The notes under the pieces were generated by a model, which saw only the letters and a program-made list of their open reading frames with translations, made no database searches and was not told the origin of the DNA. This document shows, in pieces, positions 8,458-17,877 of a DNA stretch of 64,000 nucleotides. The translations under genes were made by a program, and so were the position numbers. The first letter of the stretch is position 1. Each line of letters opens with the position of its first letter. Source of the stretch: a virus; IMG/VR virus record IMGVR_UViG_3300032309_002930, positions 22,886-86,885 of that record; one strand, given 5' to 3'.

Positions 8458-8472
8458 TTATTATAATATAAT
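8444..8472 (+). promoter_or_regulatory. Sigma70-type promoter giving a leaderless mRNA
   Basis: TTGACA (8444-8449) lies inside the end of the fucosyltransferase gene, then a 17-nt spacer and TATAAT (8467-8472). Only 6 nt (AACAAA) separate the -10 box from the ATG at 8479, so the start codon is at or next to +1. Confidence 0.75.
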
Positions 8473-8478
8473 AACAAA

Positions 8479-9780
8479 ATGCAAGATTTAAATTCAATTC
8501 TTTCTTCTTTAGAAGATTATTTAAAGAACAATAAACCCAAATATCTTTACAATAAATCATTTATTCCTGGAAAAAGCACTGTATTATACTCTGGACCATA
8601 CTGGGATGAAAAAGAAATTATGGCTGCAATCAGTACTTTCGTCACAGGAAAATGGGTTGTAGCTGGAGAGAATGTTCATAAGTTTGAAAGTGAATTTGCA
8701 AAAATGTTTGGAGTTAAGTACGCGCAGATGGTTAATTCTGGAAGTTCTGCAAATTTAGTTATGGTTGCATCGCTTAAAAAACATTTCAATTGGGAAGATA
8801 ATTCAGAAATAATAGTTTCCCCAGTAGGTTTTCCAACCACAATTTCTACTATTATCCAAAATAATTTAAAACCAGTATTTGTAGATATAGAATACAAAAC
8901 ATTAAATTTTGATATTTCTAAAATAAAAGAAAAAATTACAGACAAAACTAGAGCTATTTTTGTATCACCAGTTCTCGCAAATCCACCAGATATGGATGAA
9001 TTAACTATATTATGTAATGAACATAATATTAAATTAATTGGTGATAGTTGTGATAGCATTGGTTCAAAATGGGATGGAAAAGATTTGAGTAGCTATTACA
9101 CTGCTTGGTCATGTTCATTTTATCCTGCCCATCATATCTCGACTGGAGAAGGAGGTATGGTTTGTACCGATATATTAGAATTAAAAAAATTATTTACTAG
9201 TTTTTCTTGGTGGGGTCGCGATTGTTATTGTATTGGTTCGGCTAATTTACTAGCATGTGGAACATGTGGAAATCGTTTTGATAAATGGTTAGAATCATAC
9301 GACGGAACAATTGACCATAAATATGTTTTTACAAATATGGGATACAATCTTAAACCAATGGATTTGCAAGGCTCAATTGGGTTAGTTCAATTAACTCGAT
9401 TCAAAGAAATAGATAGAAAAAGAAAAGAAAGTAAATTAAGAATTGAGTCAATTCTTCTTAAATATGTATCTGGACTCAAAGGAGTTCAAACTCTAGAAAA
9501 AGCTGATACTTGTTGGTTTGGTACTCCATTTATTTGTGAAAATAAAACTTTAAAAAATAAATTGGTGACATTTTTAGAAGAAAATAAAATTCAAACTAGA
9601 AATTATTTTGCTGGAAATGTTTTAATGCATCCAGCGTATAAACATCTTGATGATTTAACTAAATATCCAAATGCAAATCAAGTTTTAGATAAAGTATTTT
9701 TTTTAGGAGCAGCTCCACATTATGATGAAAATGTTTTCAATTACGTAGAAAATATTTTTAAAGAAAAATGGATTAATTAA
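8479..9780 (+). CDS. rfbH: RfbH-like 4-keto-6-deoxyhexose 3-dehydratase (E1), PLP and [2Fe-2S]
   Basis: A 433-residue member of the DegT/DnrJ/EryC1/StrS fold. It has the hallmarks of the C-3 dehydratase rather than an aminotransferase: the PLP lysine is replaced by histidine (H218/H219 in YPAHHISTGEGG), and cysteines sit at C191, C249, C251 and C260/C263 (GRDCYCIG...ACGTCGNRF), within a few residues of the Fe-S ligands described for Yersinia E1. E1 makes the 3,6-dideoxy intermediate from CDP-4-keto-6-deoxyglucose together with a ferredoxin-type reductase (E3). No CDP-glucose synthesis genes or E3 are seen here, so the substrate may come from the host or be a different nucleotide-sugar. Confidence 0.85.
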   Translation: MQDLNSILSSLEDYLKNNKPKYLYNKSFIPGKSTVLYSGPYWDEKEIMAAISTFVTGKWVVAGENVHKFESEFAKMFGVKYAQMVNSGSSANLVMVASLKKHFNWEDNSEIIVSPVGFPTTISTIIQNNLKPVFVDIEYKTLNFDISKIKEKITDKTRAIFVSPVLANPPDMDELTILCNEHNIKLIGDSCDSIGSKWDGKDLSSYYTAWSCSFYPAHHISTGEGGMVCTDILELKKLFTSFSWWGRDCYCIGSANLLACGTCGNRFDKWLESYDGTIDHKYVFTNMGYNLKPMDLQGSIGLVQLTRFKEIDRKRKESKLRIESILLKYVSGLKGVQTLEKADTCWFGTPFICENKTLKNKLVTFLEENKIQTRNYFAGNVLMHPAYKHLDDLTKYPNANQVLDKVFFLGAAPHYDENVFNYVENIFKEKWIN

Positions 9781-9781
9781 A

Positions 9782-10315
9782 ATGAATATTATTAAAACTC
9801 CATTAGATGGATTGTTTGTTATTGAACCAAAAATTTTTGAAGATGTCAGGGGTTATTTTTTTGAATCTTATAATGCAAATGATTTTAAAAAATATGGTAT
9901 ACATACAAATTTTGTTCAAGAGAACCAGTCTAATTCATCCAAAGGTGTTTTAAGAGGTTTACATTTTCAATTTCCTCCATATGCTCAAGCTAAATTAGTT
10001 AAAGCAGTTACTGGATCTGTTTTAGACGTAGCTGTAGACATAAGAAAAGATTCAAAAACATATGGAAAATACCATTCAGTTGTTTTGACTGGAAAAAATA
10101 AAAAAATGCTCTATATTCCAGAAGGATTCGCTCATGGTTTTTTAGCCTTAGAAGATGACACGACAATTCAATACAAGTGCTCAAATTTTTATAACAAAGA
10201 GTGCGATGCTAGTATCATTTGGAATGATTCAACTATTAATATTGATTGGGGTATAGATTATGAACCAATTATTTCTGAAAAAGATAAATTAGGAATGAAA
10301 TTAGCTAATTTTTAA
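9782..10315 (+). CDS. rfbC: dTDP-4-dehydrorhamnose 3,5-epimerase family (RmlC/RfbC)
   Basis: A 177-residue cupin-fold epimerase. GVLRGLHFQFPP contains the catalytic histidine of the family, and VLDVAVDIRKDSKTYGK and YIPEGFAHGFLALEDD are conserved blocks. Length is typical. It starts one base after the dehydratase stop codon, so the two are in one operon. Expected reaction: epimerisation of a nucleotide 4-keto-6-deoxyhexose at C3/C5 in the cytoplasm; after a 3-dehydratase it could act mainly at C5. Confidence 0.9.
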   Translation: MNIIKTPLDGLFVIEPKIFEDVRGYFFESYNANDFKKYGIHTNFVQENQSNSSKGVLRGLHFQFPPYAQAKLVKAVTGSVLDVAVDIRKDSKTYGKYHSVVLTGKNKKMLYIPEGFAHGFLALEDDTTIQYKCSNFYNKECDASIIWNDSTINIDWGIDYEPIISEKDKLGMKLANF

Positions 10316-10328
10316 TCATTATTTTAAT

Positions 10329-11012
10329 ATGAAAAAAATACTTGTTCTTGGGGATGGATTGCTAGGCAAAGAAATAGTCAAACAGACTGGATGGCAATAT
10401 GTATCCAGAAGATGTAAGAATTTTGATATAAACAGAATTGAAGAGTCTTTAAAAGATTTTGATATTAATATTATTGTTAACTGTATTGCAAATACGCAAA
10501 CTTATTCCAAAGAAAAAGAATCTCATTGGGATGTCAATTGTAAATTTTTATCTAATCTAATTAATTACTGTAATCAAAAATCTATTAAATTAGTTCATAT
10601 ATCAACAGATGCTGTATATTTTAATTCTGTAAATAACGCTTCAGAAGAGGATATTCCAATACATGGTAATAATTGGTATGGATATACAAAATTAATTGGA
10701 GATGCGCTAGTGCAACTACAATGTAATAATTATTTATTAATTAGATGCCAACATAAACCAACTCCATTTCCATACGAAGCAGCTTGGATGAATCAAATAG
10801 GTAATTTTGATTATGTAGATATAATATCTAATTTAATATGCAAATTAATTAATAGCGAACAATCTGGATTATTTAATTTAGGAACCCAAATAAAAACAAT
10901 GCATGAATTAGCAAAATCAACCAATCCCTTAGTAAACAAATCGTTCACTCCACCTTATGTACCATCTAATACAAGCATGAATATTGATAAACTAAAAAAT
11001 ATTATAAAATAA
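10329..11012 (+). CDS. RmlD-like NAD(P)-dependent sugar-nucleotide reductase
   Basis: A 227-residue short-chain dehydrogenase of the RmlD branch. It has a slightly altered Rossmann glycine motif (VLGDGLLGKEIV), NCIAN at the cofactor site, HISTDAVYF, and the catalytic YxxxK in NWYGYTKLIGD at ~118. It is about 60 residues shorter than usual RmlD proteins, mostly in the C-terminal substrate-binding part. Its position after RfbH and RfbC suggests it reduces the 4-keto group of the sugar they make. Overlaps the next gene by one base. Confidence 0.75.
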   Translation: MKKILVLGDGLLGKEIVKQTGWQYVSRRCKNFDINRIEESLKDFDINIIVNCIANTQTYSKEKESHWDVNCKFLSNLINYCNQKSIKLVHISTDAVYFNSVNNASEEDIPIHGNNWYGYTKLIGDALVQLQCNNYLLIRCQHKPTPFPYEAAWMNQIGNFDYVDIISNLICKLINSEQSGLFNLGTQIKTMHELAKSTNPLVNKSFTPPYVPSNTSMNIDKLKNIIK

Positions 11013-11728
11013 TGCAAACTCAAACTATTTCTCCTTTTTTCTCTATTGCAATCCCAGCTTATGGATACAATGGTAAAGGTGTAGAATTTTTACAATATAA
11101 TTTAGATATACTTATAAAACAAAAATTTAAAAATTTTGAAGTTATTATAGCTGATCATAGCTCAGATGATACAATTAAAGAAGTTTTTAATCAATACGAA
11201 TTTAAGCAAAATTTATCAATTTATTATCACAGAACTAATTATGGACACGGATTCACTGCGCCTAATTTAAATAACGCCATAAGAAATTCTAATGGGAAAT
11301 GGATTAAAGTATTATTTCAAGATGATTTTTTATTTGACGAAAATTCTCTTCAATTTCAATATGAAAAATTAAAATCTAATTCAAACATAAAATGGTTAAT
11401 TACAACATTTTGCCATAGCAATGATGGAATTAATTTTTATAAATTATACAAACCATTTTTAAGTCCAAATATTTGGTCTGGAGCAAATACTCTAGGAAAT
11501 CTTAGCAACTTAACTTTTGTAAACAATGACGTAATTTATTGTGACGAACAATTAAATTGGTTAATTGATTGTGATTACTATTATAAATTATTTTTAAAGT
11601 ATGGAGAGCCAGAGATATTAAATGAAATAACGGTAGTCAATAGAACTCATGGAAATGGATTATCAAACACTATTTCCACAGATCTAAAAATGCGAGAATT
11701 TGAAATGTTAAAAAAACGATATGCTTAA
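11012..11728 (+). CDS. Glycosyltransferase family 2
   Basis: A 238-residue GT-A enzyme. FSIAIPAYGYNGKGVEF opens the domain, VIIADHSSDDT is the nucleotide-binding strand, and the metal-site region is KVLFQDDFLF at about residue 105. The C-terminal INDCDYYYKLF-like segment fits the family. Start overlaps the previous stop (TAATG); overlaps the next gene by 8 nt. Specificity unknown. Confidence 0.85.
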   Translation: MQTQTISPFFSIAIPAYGYNGKGVEFLQYNLDILIKQKFKNFEVIIADHSSDDTIKEVFNQYEFKQNLSIYYHRTNYGHGFTAPNLNNAIRNSNGKWIKVLFQDDFLFDENSLQFQYEKLKSNSNIKWLITTFCHSNDGINFYKLYKPFLSPNIWSGANTLGNLSNLTFVNNDVIYCDEQLNWLIDCDYYYKLFLKYGEPEILNEITVVNRTHGNGLSNTISTDLKMREFEMLKKRYA

Positions 11729-12380
11729 TTTAGATAATATAACACTAGTAGCTTTAACTTCTGTAAAATTAGAAAATACAGTAAAAGCTTTAATGCATAG
11801 TTGTAAAGATATTAATTTTAATTCTATAAAATTAATTTCACATGAAATTCCAAAAAATTTACCATCTAAAATACAACATGAATTTTGTTCAAAAATGTCA
11901 AATATTGATGAATGGAATTATGCTGCAATTTATGAATTGCCAAAATACATAAATACAAAGTTTTGTATATTGATTCATGATGATGGGTTTATTGTAAATC
12001 CAGATTCTTGGAGATCAGAATTTTTAGAATACGATTACATTGGTGCTCCATGGCCATTACCAAAAGATGATTTTTCATTCAAAACAATAGACGGTGAAAT
12101 TATTCGAGTAGGAAATAGCGTTTCTCTAAGAAGTAAAAAGCTATTAGATTTACCAATTAAATTAAATATGAAATGGGAGTCTTTTCATGGATATTATAAT
12201 GAAGATGGTTATATTTGTGTTAATAATAGACATATATATAAAGAACATGGATGTAAATTTGCAGATATAAATGTAGCAAAATATTTTTCACATGAGACAA
12301 TGATACCAGAAATTGAGGGGATAAAACCATTTGCTTTCCATAGGCATAATGGAACAAATTCAATTTATCCAAAATTTTAA
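11721..12380 (+). CDS. DUF5672-type glycosyltransferase-like protein
   Basis: A 219-residue protein. The segment ILIHDDGFIVNPDSW followed by DYIGAPWP is what I recognise as the core of DUF5672, a family of GT-A-like proteins found in polysaccharide gene clusters. Here the DD of HDDGF would be the metal-binding pair, at about residue 89-90. It has no membrane segment. Part of a tightly packed run of transferases. Enzymatic role inferred only from family and context. Confidence 0.7.
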   Translation: MLNLDNITLVALTSVKLENTVKALMHSCKDINFNSIKLISHEIPKNLPSKIQHEFCSKMSNIDEWNYAAIYELPKYINTKFCILIHDDGFIVNPDSWRSEFLEYDYIGAPWPLPKDDFSFKTIDGEIIRVGNSVSLRSKKLLDLPIKLNMKWESFHGYYNEDGYICVNNRHIYKEHGCKFADINVAKYFSHETMIPEIEGIKPFAFHRHNGTNSIYPKF

Positions 12381-12381
12381 A

Positions 12382-13044
12382 ATGACTAAAGAAATTATTG
12401 TTGCGGCATACGACAAACCATTAGACTGGATATCAAATATTAATAAAGATGTAAAAATAACAATATATCGCAAAGGAAATATTCTTAATTCTTCTTTTGA
12501 TGAAATTAAGATTGAACCTAATGTAGGAAGATGCGTTCATACATTTTTTAATCATATATATACAAATTACAATTCTCTCGCAGATTATACTTATTTTTGT
12601 CAGGATTTCCCATTCGATCATTGGGGAAATATAATAGATATTATAAATAATGATCCTAATTTTTTAAATAAAACAGCATCATTAAATATTGGTGGGTATT
12701 ATGGTTATCATAATAATTTCTTTGGATCAGCATGGAATATGTTAAATTCTAATCAATTTGGTACAGGTAAAGTTTTAACTTGTTTAAGTAATGGATATCC
12801 ACAAGATACAAATCCACAAATAGATGTTAATAAATATTGGGAAATTCTATTTGAAGGTTGTCCACCTCAAACTTATGAATTTATTCCTGGAGGACATTTT
12901 TGCATTACTAGCGAGCATGTTAAACTAAGACCTTTGTATTTTTATTCTAAAATTACTGACTTATTAGAAAAAAATCCAATAGCTCCATGGTTAATTGAAA
13001 GATTAGAATGCTATATATTCAACCCCAATTTTACAATTAAATAA
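12382..13044 (+). CDS. DUF3431-like protein of the glycan cluster
   Basis: The frame is open from 12331 but I place the start at ATG 12382, right after the preceding stop codon, giving 220 residues beginning MTKEIIVAAYDKPLDW. The pattern IIVAAYDKPLDWI, ITIYRKGN, then GRCVHTFFNHIYTNY and YFCQDFPFDHW follows the DUF3431 layout (IVxAxY...DLxW, YNKG, GRExxTYLxYI, FLQGxPFxH). That family is found among bacterial and fungal glycan genes and is probably transferase-related; no activity can be assigned from sequence. Confidence 0.65.
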   Translation: MTKEIIVAAYDKPLDWISNINKDVKITIYRKGNILNSSFDEIKIEPNVGRCVHTFFNHIYTNYNSLADYTYFCQDFPFDHWGNIIDIINNDPNFLNKTASLNIGGYYGYHNNFFGSAWNMLNSNQFGTGKVLTCLSNGYPQDTNPQIDVNKYWEILFEGCPPQTYEFIPGGHFCITSEHVKLRPLYFYSKITDLLEKNPIAPWLIERLECYIFNPNFTIK

Positions 13045-13048
13045 TTAT

Positions 13049-13076
13049 TTGATTTTAATATAAAAATAATTATAAT
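13049..13076 (+). promoter_or_regulatory. Possible sigma70-type promoter
   Basis: TTGATT (13049-13054), 16-nt spacer, TATAAT (13071-13076), 13 nt before ATG 13090. The -35 match is imperfect and the spacer is short by one. Confidence 0.4.
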
Positions 13077-13089
13077 ATCTTAAGATAAA

Positions 13090-13902
13090 ATGATAACTAC
13101 AGAAATATATAATGGACAAGGCCCTGGAGATCAATTATGGGTTTATTTAACGACTAGATATATAGCTTATAAAAATGGTTATGATTTTGGCATAGGTCAT
13201 CCAGAAAGATGGAAATTAAAAAATTTGAATATTAATTTTGGATTACCAGTAGTTGGTGGAAGCAATGTTAAAGAAGGTGGACCATACATCTCTCTACCAG
13301 ATGGAATATCTAAATATTATAAAGAAAAACATACTTGGAATATGAATTTTGATGATTGTAATGTTAGCGATGTTGATTGGGATTCATTTAAAGTAGAAGA
13401 CTCTACAAAATTAGAAGGTTTATTTCATTATTCTTTTTTAATTAAAGAAAATGCAGAACTTTTTAAGGATTGGTTAGACTTTAATTCTATCATAGCTAGA
13501 AATCCAGTTGTACCTGGAAAAGTCATAGCTAATATTCGTGGTGGAGAATATAGGGGCGTTAGCGATTTAATTTTACCAAAAAGATATTGGGATATGGCTC
13601 TAGATCGTTTAGGAAATCCTCCAGTAGAAATAGTTACTGATGATCCTATTTATGCATTAACCTTAATACCTAGTGCAAAAATATTCGAAGGCAATATGAT
13701 TGATCATTTTGAAAGATTATTTACTGCTGATAAACTAATATTATCTAATTCAGCTTTTGGTTTTTTTCCAGCAGCTTTAGGAAAAGCGTCAGAAGTTATT
13801 GCTCCAAAATACTGGAGTAGATGGAATGTATCTGATGGTTTTTGGGCCATGGAATGCGACAGATATGATGGATTTACATATATTGACAGAGACGGAAAAT
13901 AA
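13090..13902 (+). CDS. Divergent GT11-like glycosyltransferase
   Basis: A 270-residue protein with a GT11-like order of elements: YNGQGPGDQLWVYLTTRYIA near the N-terminus in place of GGLGNQLFQ, ANIRGGEYRG at ~165 in place of the HxRRxDY motif, and NSAFGFFPAALG with APKYW near the C-terminus in place of NSTFSWW and APxxW. The donor-binding arginine is kept but the following residues differ, so the donor may not be GDP-fucose. It is preceded by one of the few gaps in the block, with a possible promoter. Confidence 0.6.
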   Translation: MITTEIYNGQGPGDQLWVYLTTRYIAYKNGYDFGIGHPERWKLKNLNINFGLPVVGGSNVKEGGPYISLPDGISKYYKEKHTWNMNFDDCNVSDVDWDSFKVEDSTKLEGLFHYSFLIKENAELFKDWLDFNSIIARNPVVPGKVIANIRGGEYRGVSDLILPKRYWDMALDRLGNPPVEIVTDDPIYALTLIPSAKIFEGNMIDHFERLFTADKLILSNSAFGFFPAALGKASEVIAPKYWSRWNVSDGFWAMECDRYDGFTYIDRDGK

Positions 13903-13908
13903 CAGCTA

Positions 13909-14727
13909 ATGAATATGAAGAAAAAAATAGCATTAGTAACAATGGCAAAAGAAGAAGATCTATATTTACAAGAATGGATTGATTATCATCTTAAATTAGG
14001 ATTTGATGCAATTTATATATATCAAAATAACTGGAGATTTAAAAATCAAATACCCAATGATAGAGTCCATTTTCTTGAATGGGATTTAGATTCATTGCCA
14101 CAAAGTAATCCTAACGCTCCATGGGAATGGAACAGGCATGCTATATGTTATAGTACATTTGGTAAAGATTATCATAATGAATACGAATGGGCTGCATTTT
14201 TTGATGTTGATTGTTTTTTAGATCTTAAAAAGACAGATAATGTAAAATCATTTATATCGGAATATGATAATATTAAAGAAAGCCATCTAGTAATTGATTT
14301 TGCAATTTTTGGAGATAATGGGCATTCTGATTTTAGCCTAGATAATACGAGCGTCTTAGAAAGATTTACAAAACGTTGGGGTAAACCTTATAATCATTCA
14401 TATTATGGATTTTTACCAATTTGTAAGCTACATTCAAACTTTGGAAAACATGCTATACATTTTATCGATGGAGAAGAATGGTCAGATGTGAATTTCGTTA
14501 TAGGTTCTGGTTTTGGATCAGTTTTAAATCATAATAGAATCATAACTTATGAAAAAGCTCAATTAAATCATTATTTTTGTAAGACATTACCAGAATGGAT
14601 GATGAAAATGCAAAAAACTAGAGCTGAAGGAGATTCTTTTAAAAACTCAATGGAGGCATTTCATCAACATAATTTTAATGATATTGAAGATGCGCATGCT
14701 TTAGATTTTTTTAAAAAAAATATCTAA
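13909..14727 (+). CDS. GT92 / Glyco_tranf_2_4-type glycosyltransferase
   Basis: A 272-residue GT-A enzyme. KIALVTMAKEEDLYLQEWID and YHLKLGFDAIYIYQNN form the typical N-terminus of this group. WAAFFDVDCFLDL at ~95-107 gives the DxD metal site. The second half (HYFCKTLPEWMMKM) has the family's conserved histidine and Lys/Met-rich helix. No membrane anchor. A second ATG lies two codons downstream. Acceptor unknown. Confidence 0.8.
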   Translation: MNMKKKIALVTMAKEEDLYLQEWIDYHLKLGFDAIYIYQNNWRFKNQIPNDRVHFLEWDLDSLPQSNPNAPWEWNRHAICYSTFGKDYHNEYEWAAFFDVDCFLDLKKTDNVKSFISEYDNIKESHLVIDFAIFGDNGHSDFSLDNTSVLERFTKRWGKPYNHSYYGFLPICKLHSNFGKHAIHFIDGEEWSDVNFVIGSGFGSVLNHNRIITYEKAQLNHYFCKTLPEWMMKMQKTRAEGDSFKNSMEAFHQHNFNDIEDAHALDFFKKNI

Positions 14728-14736
14728 AATAAATTT

Positions 14737-15303
14737 ATGAAACCAATACACTTAAGAAATATACCGCCTCCAGGCGAAACATTCAATCATGTGGTTTTTT
14801 TAGATGGATTATTGCAATGGATTAAGCCAGAGCTTTATCTAGAATTAGGAGTTAGAGATGGTAGAAATTTTATTACAGCTGCAAAACATTGTACAAAAGC
14901 AATTGGTGTTGATATTTCTGCTCCGCCATTTCAATTACAGCCAAACATGGAATATCATGTTTTAACTACCGATGAATATTTTAAAAATTTAAATCCAGAG
15001 ATTAAATTTGACGTCGTGTTTATAGATGCTGATCATTCACACGAACAATCACTTATAGATTTTATGAATGTTAAGGATAAAGTAATTGAAGATGGTTTTA
15101 TATTTCTTCATGATACATATCCGTATGATCCAATTTTTTTTGATAAACATGCTTGTAATGATGTCTACAAAACAGCATTATATATAAAACAAAATTTAAT
15201 TGATGATTTTGAAATAGTAACTTTACCAATTAATCCTGGAGTTACAATCGTTAAAAAGATCAAAAGAAATAAACAACTCATCTATATTAATAATGAAAAA
15301 TGA
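14737..15303 (+). CDS. SAM-dependent methyltransferase (Methyltransf_24-like)
   Basis: A 188-residue class I methyltransferase. LYLELGVRDGRNF is the SAM-binding motif I, IGVDISAPP follows with the acidic residue for the SAM ribose, and DVVFIDADHSHEQSLIDF is the motif typical of cephalosporin-hydroxylase/Methyltransf_24 proteins that methylate sugars. DGFIFLHDTYP completes the fold. Within the sugar block it probably O-methylates a glycan or nucleotide-sugar. Overlaps the next gene by 11 nt. Confidence 0.8.
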   Translation: MKPIHLRNIPPPGETFNHVVFLDGLLQWIKPELYLELGVRDGRNFITAAKHCTKAIGVDISAPPFQLQPNMEYHVLTTDEYFKNLNPEIKFDVVFIDADHSHEQSLIDFMNVKDKVIEDGFIFLHDTYPYDPIFFDKHACNDVYKTALYIKQNLIDDFEIVTLPINPGVTIVKKIKRNKQLIYINNEK

Positions 15304-16219
15304 AAAAATTTTTATAACAGGTGGAGCTGGATTTTTAGGTAAAAATTTAATAAAATTATTATATAACGAAAATGAAATAACTGTATATTCAAGAGACGAA
15401 TCTAAACATTATTTTTTAAAAAAACAATTTCCATCCGTAAATTTTATTATTGGAGACATAAGAAATAAAGACCTTTTAATTAGAAAATCTAAAAATCATA
15501 CAGTAGGAATATTTGCGGCTTCATTAAAACAAATAGAAGCTTGTGATGAAAATTACGAAGAAGCGGCTAAAATAATAATAGATGGAGCTTTTAATTCTAG
15601 ACTAGCTGCGGAAGAAAATAAATTTAAATCTGCATGCTTTATATCATCTGATAAAAGCAGAGCAGCTACAACTATTTATGGCGCCATGAAATATGTTGCT
15701 GGTGAAGGTTTTATATCTGGAAGTTCTAACGTTAAATTAACTACAGCGATTTATGGAAACGTTATGAACTCAACAGGATCTATTATACCATTAATTTGGA
15801 ATTTTATAAATAATAATAAATGTTTAACTTTGTATGGAGAAAATATGACTAGATTTTTACTGGATGTAGAAGACGCTATTAATTTAATACTTAAATCTAG
15901 CAAATATGAAAATTGTAGTTTAATTCCTACTGCTAATTCATTTAAAATACAAGATTTATTTGAAATATACTCTAAAGAGTTTAAATTAAAATATAAAATA
16001 TCTAAACCCAGAACAGGTGAAAAAATACACGAAATAATGTCATCAGCAGAAGAGATTAGAAGACTAGAATTTATACAAAATGATAATTTATATTTATTGC
16101 ATCCTAAAAAAGAAATCAATACAGTTTCATTTCAGAATGATGAATATTCTTCAAGAGATAGATGTTTAAGCAAAGACGAACTTTACGATTACTTAAAAAG
16201 TAAAAATTTTTATAAATGA
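15293..16219 (+). CDS. CapD/PseB-like NAD-dependent sugar epimerase/dehydratase
   Basis: A 308-residue extended SDR. GGAGFLGKNLIKLL binds NAD, IIGDIRNKD is the acidic loop, FAASLKQIEACDENY is very like the AALKHVP-type segment of Polysacc_synt_2 proteins (FlaA1/PseB, CapD, WbpM soluble forms), and YGAMKYVAGE supplies YxxxK. These enzymes act on UDP-GlcNAc as 4,6-dehydratases and C5-epimerases. It overlaps both neighbours, indicating a coupled operon. Confidence 0.78.
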   Translation: MKNEKIFITGGAGFLGKNLIKLLYNENEITVYSRDESKHYFLKKQFPSVNFIIGDIRNKDLLIRKSKNHTVGIFAASLKQIEACDENYEEAAKIIIDGAFNSRLAAEENKFKSACFISSDKSRAATTIYGAMKYVAGEGFISGSSNVKLTTAIYGNVMNSTGSIIPLIWNFINNNKCLTLYGENMTRFLLDVEDAINLILKSSKYENCSLIPTANSFKIQDLFEIYSKEFKLKYKISKPRTGEKIHEIMSSAEEIRRLEFIQNDNLYLLHPKKEINTVSFQNDEYSSRDRCLSKDELYDYLKSKNFYK

Positions 16220-17025
16220 AATTAATATTATTTGGTTCAAATGGTATGCTTGGAAACTATTTAAAATCTTATCTTTCGGATAAATATCATACTTTAGCTT
16301 TAACTAGAAAAGATATAGATTTAGCTCACGCTAGCGAATCTGAACTATTAATTTTTTTACAAAATAATGTAAAAAAAAATGATATTATTGTGAACGCGGC
16401 TGGAGTTATAAAACAAAGAGAATACGACGCAAAGGATATGATAATGGTTAACGCAATATTTCCTAATATATTAGCTAAATTTAAAGATGAAATTGGTTGT
16501 GAAATTATACATATAACAACTGATTGCGTTTATAGCGGAAACAAAGGATCATATGATGAATCTAGTTTACATGATTGTACAGATGACTATGGCAAAAGTA
16601 AGTCTTTGGGTGAAAATATAAAATTAACAAACATTAGAACTTCAATTATTGGCGAAGAAAAATTAAATAAAAAATCTTTACTAGAATGGCTCAGATCTAA
16701 TAAAAATAAAACAATAAATGGTTATGACAATCATTTATGGAATGGTATCACTTGTTTAGAATTATCTAAATTAGTTAATGATATAATTAAAACGAATTCT
16801 TATTGGCATGGTATAAGACATGTATTCTCACCAAATACTGTAAGTAAATACGAATTAACGAATATGATCAATGAAATTTATGATCTAAATATAAAAATTA
16901 ATAAAATAACGACAAATATAAATTGCTATAGGAATTTAAGTTCAAAATTTCCTAAATTAATAACAAAAATACTATACGAACAAATATTAGAATTAAAAAA
17001 TTATAGCGATTATAATATAATATGA
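16216..17025 (+). CDS. RmlD-like dTDP-4-dehydrorhamnose reductase family protein
   Basis: A 269-residue SDR of the RmlD type: LFGSNGMLGNYLKSYL (Rossmann), DIDLAHASES, IIVNAAGVIKQRE, HITTDCVYSGNKG and the catalytic YxxxK in DDYGKSKSLGE. Near-full length, unlike the shorter homologue at 10329. It follows the CapD/PseB-like gene with a 4-nt overlap; such pairs often make deoxy-N-acetyl sugars. Exact substrate unknown. Confidence 0.85.
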   Translation: MKLILFGSNGMLGNYLKSYLSDKYHTLALTRKDIDLAHASESELLIFLQNNVKKNDIIVNAAGVIKQREYDAKDMIMVNAIFPNILAKFKDEIGCEIIHITTDCVYSGNKGSYDESSLHDCTDDYGKSKSLGENIKLTNIRTSIIGEEKLNKKSLLEWLRSNKNKTINGYDNHLWNGITCLELSKLVNDIIKTNSYWHGIRHVFSPNTVSKYELTNMINEIYDLNIKINKITTNINCYRNLSSKFPKLITKILYEQILELKNYSDYNII

Positions 17026-17876
17026 GAAAATTATACGACTGTTTTAATTTTTTTAATGAGTTGGATATTCTTGAGTTAAGATTAAATATTTTATACGACG
17101 TAGTTGATTTTTTTATAATAGTTGAATCTGACTTAACTCATAGTGGACAAAAAAAACCTTTTTATTTTGAAGAAAATAAACATAGATTTTCTAAATTTTT
17201 GGATAAGATTATATCATATAAAATATATGACAATCCTTCTGATTTTGTAAATTTACCTAATACACAAGATGTGGAATTGCAAAAGATTTATGATTTTATG
17301 AAAATTACAAAAAAATTTAATCCATATTTTCAACCTGATTATGGTAGAGATTTTTTTCAAAAAGAAAGCGTCAGAAGAGCTTTGCAGAATTGCGATGAAA
17401 ATGATATAATTATTATTTCAGATGCTGATGAAATACCAGATCCTAAAGTACTTAAAGATATAGAAAAATTAGATCTAGATAATACCATATACTCTTTAAA
17501 TCAACCCATGTATTGTTTTTATTTAAATGTTTTAAAAGAAAACGAATGGTGTGGTTCAAAAATTGGTATTTATAAGAATATGAAAAAATATTCATTTAAT
17601 GAAATCCGAGGAGATCATTCTTTAAGTTCTATTATACCCAAAGCTGGTTGGCATTTTAGTTTTATGGGTGGAGAAGAAATGGTTAAAAATAAAATACTAT
17701 CTTATTCAGCCAGAGATATGGTAGATAACAATGTTTTATCATCAATTAAAAATAATATGATTAATAATATTGACCCATATTTTAGATCTACCCTCACTAA
17801 AGTAGATATTCAATCTACGCACCCAAAATATATTTTAGATAATATTGAAAAATATAAAGATATGATAAAACTATAA
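17022..17876 (+). CDS. GT17-type glycosyltransferase
   Basis: A 284-residue protein resembling family GT17 (beta-1,4-N-acetylglucosaminyltransferase family). LYDCFNFFNELDILELRL at the N-terminus, VVDFFIIVESDLTHSG, IIISDADEIPDP (metal-binding DxDE) at ~132, and GWHFSFMGG near the C-terminus are the family's conserved blocks. It overlaps the previous gene by 4 nt. Likely adds a sugar to the glycan built by this block. Confidence 0.85.
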   Translation: MRKLYDCFNFFNELDILELRLNILYDVVDFFIIVESDLTHSGQKKPFYFEENKHRFSKFLDKIISYKIYDNPSDFVNLPNTQDVELQKIYDFMKITKKFNPYFQPDYGRDFFQKESVRRALQNCDENDIIIISDADEIPDPKVLKDIEKLDLDNTIYSLNQPMYCFYLNVLKENEWCGSKIGIYKNMKKYSFNEIRGDHSLSSIIPKAGWHFSFMGGEEMVKNKILSYSARDMVDNNVLSSIKNNMINNIDPYFRSTLTKVDIQSTHPKYILDNIEKYKDMIKL

Positions 17877-17877
17877 A

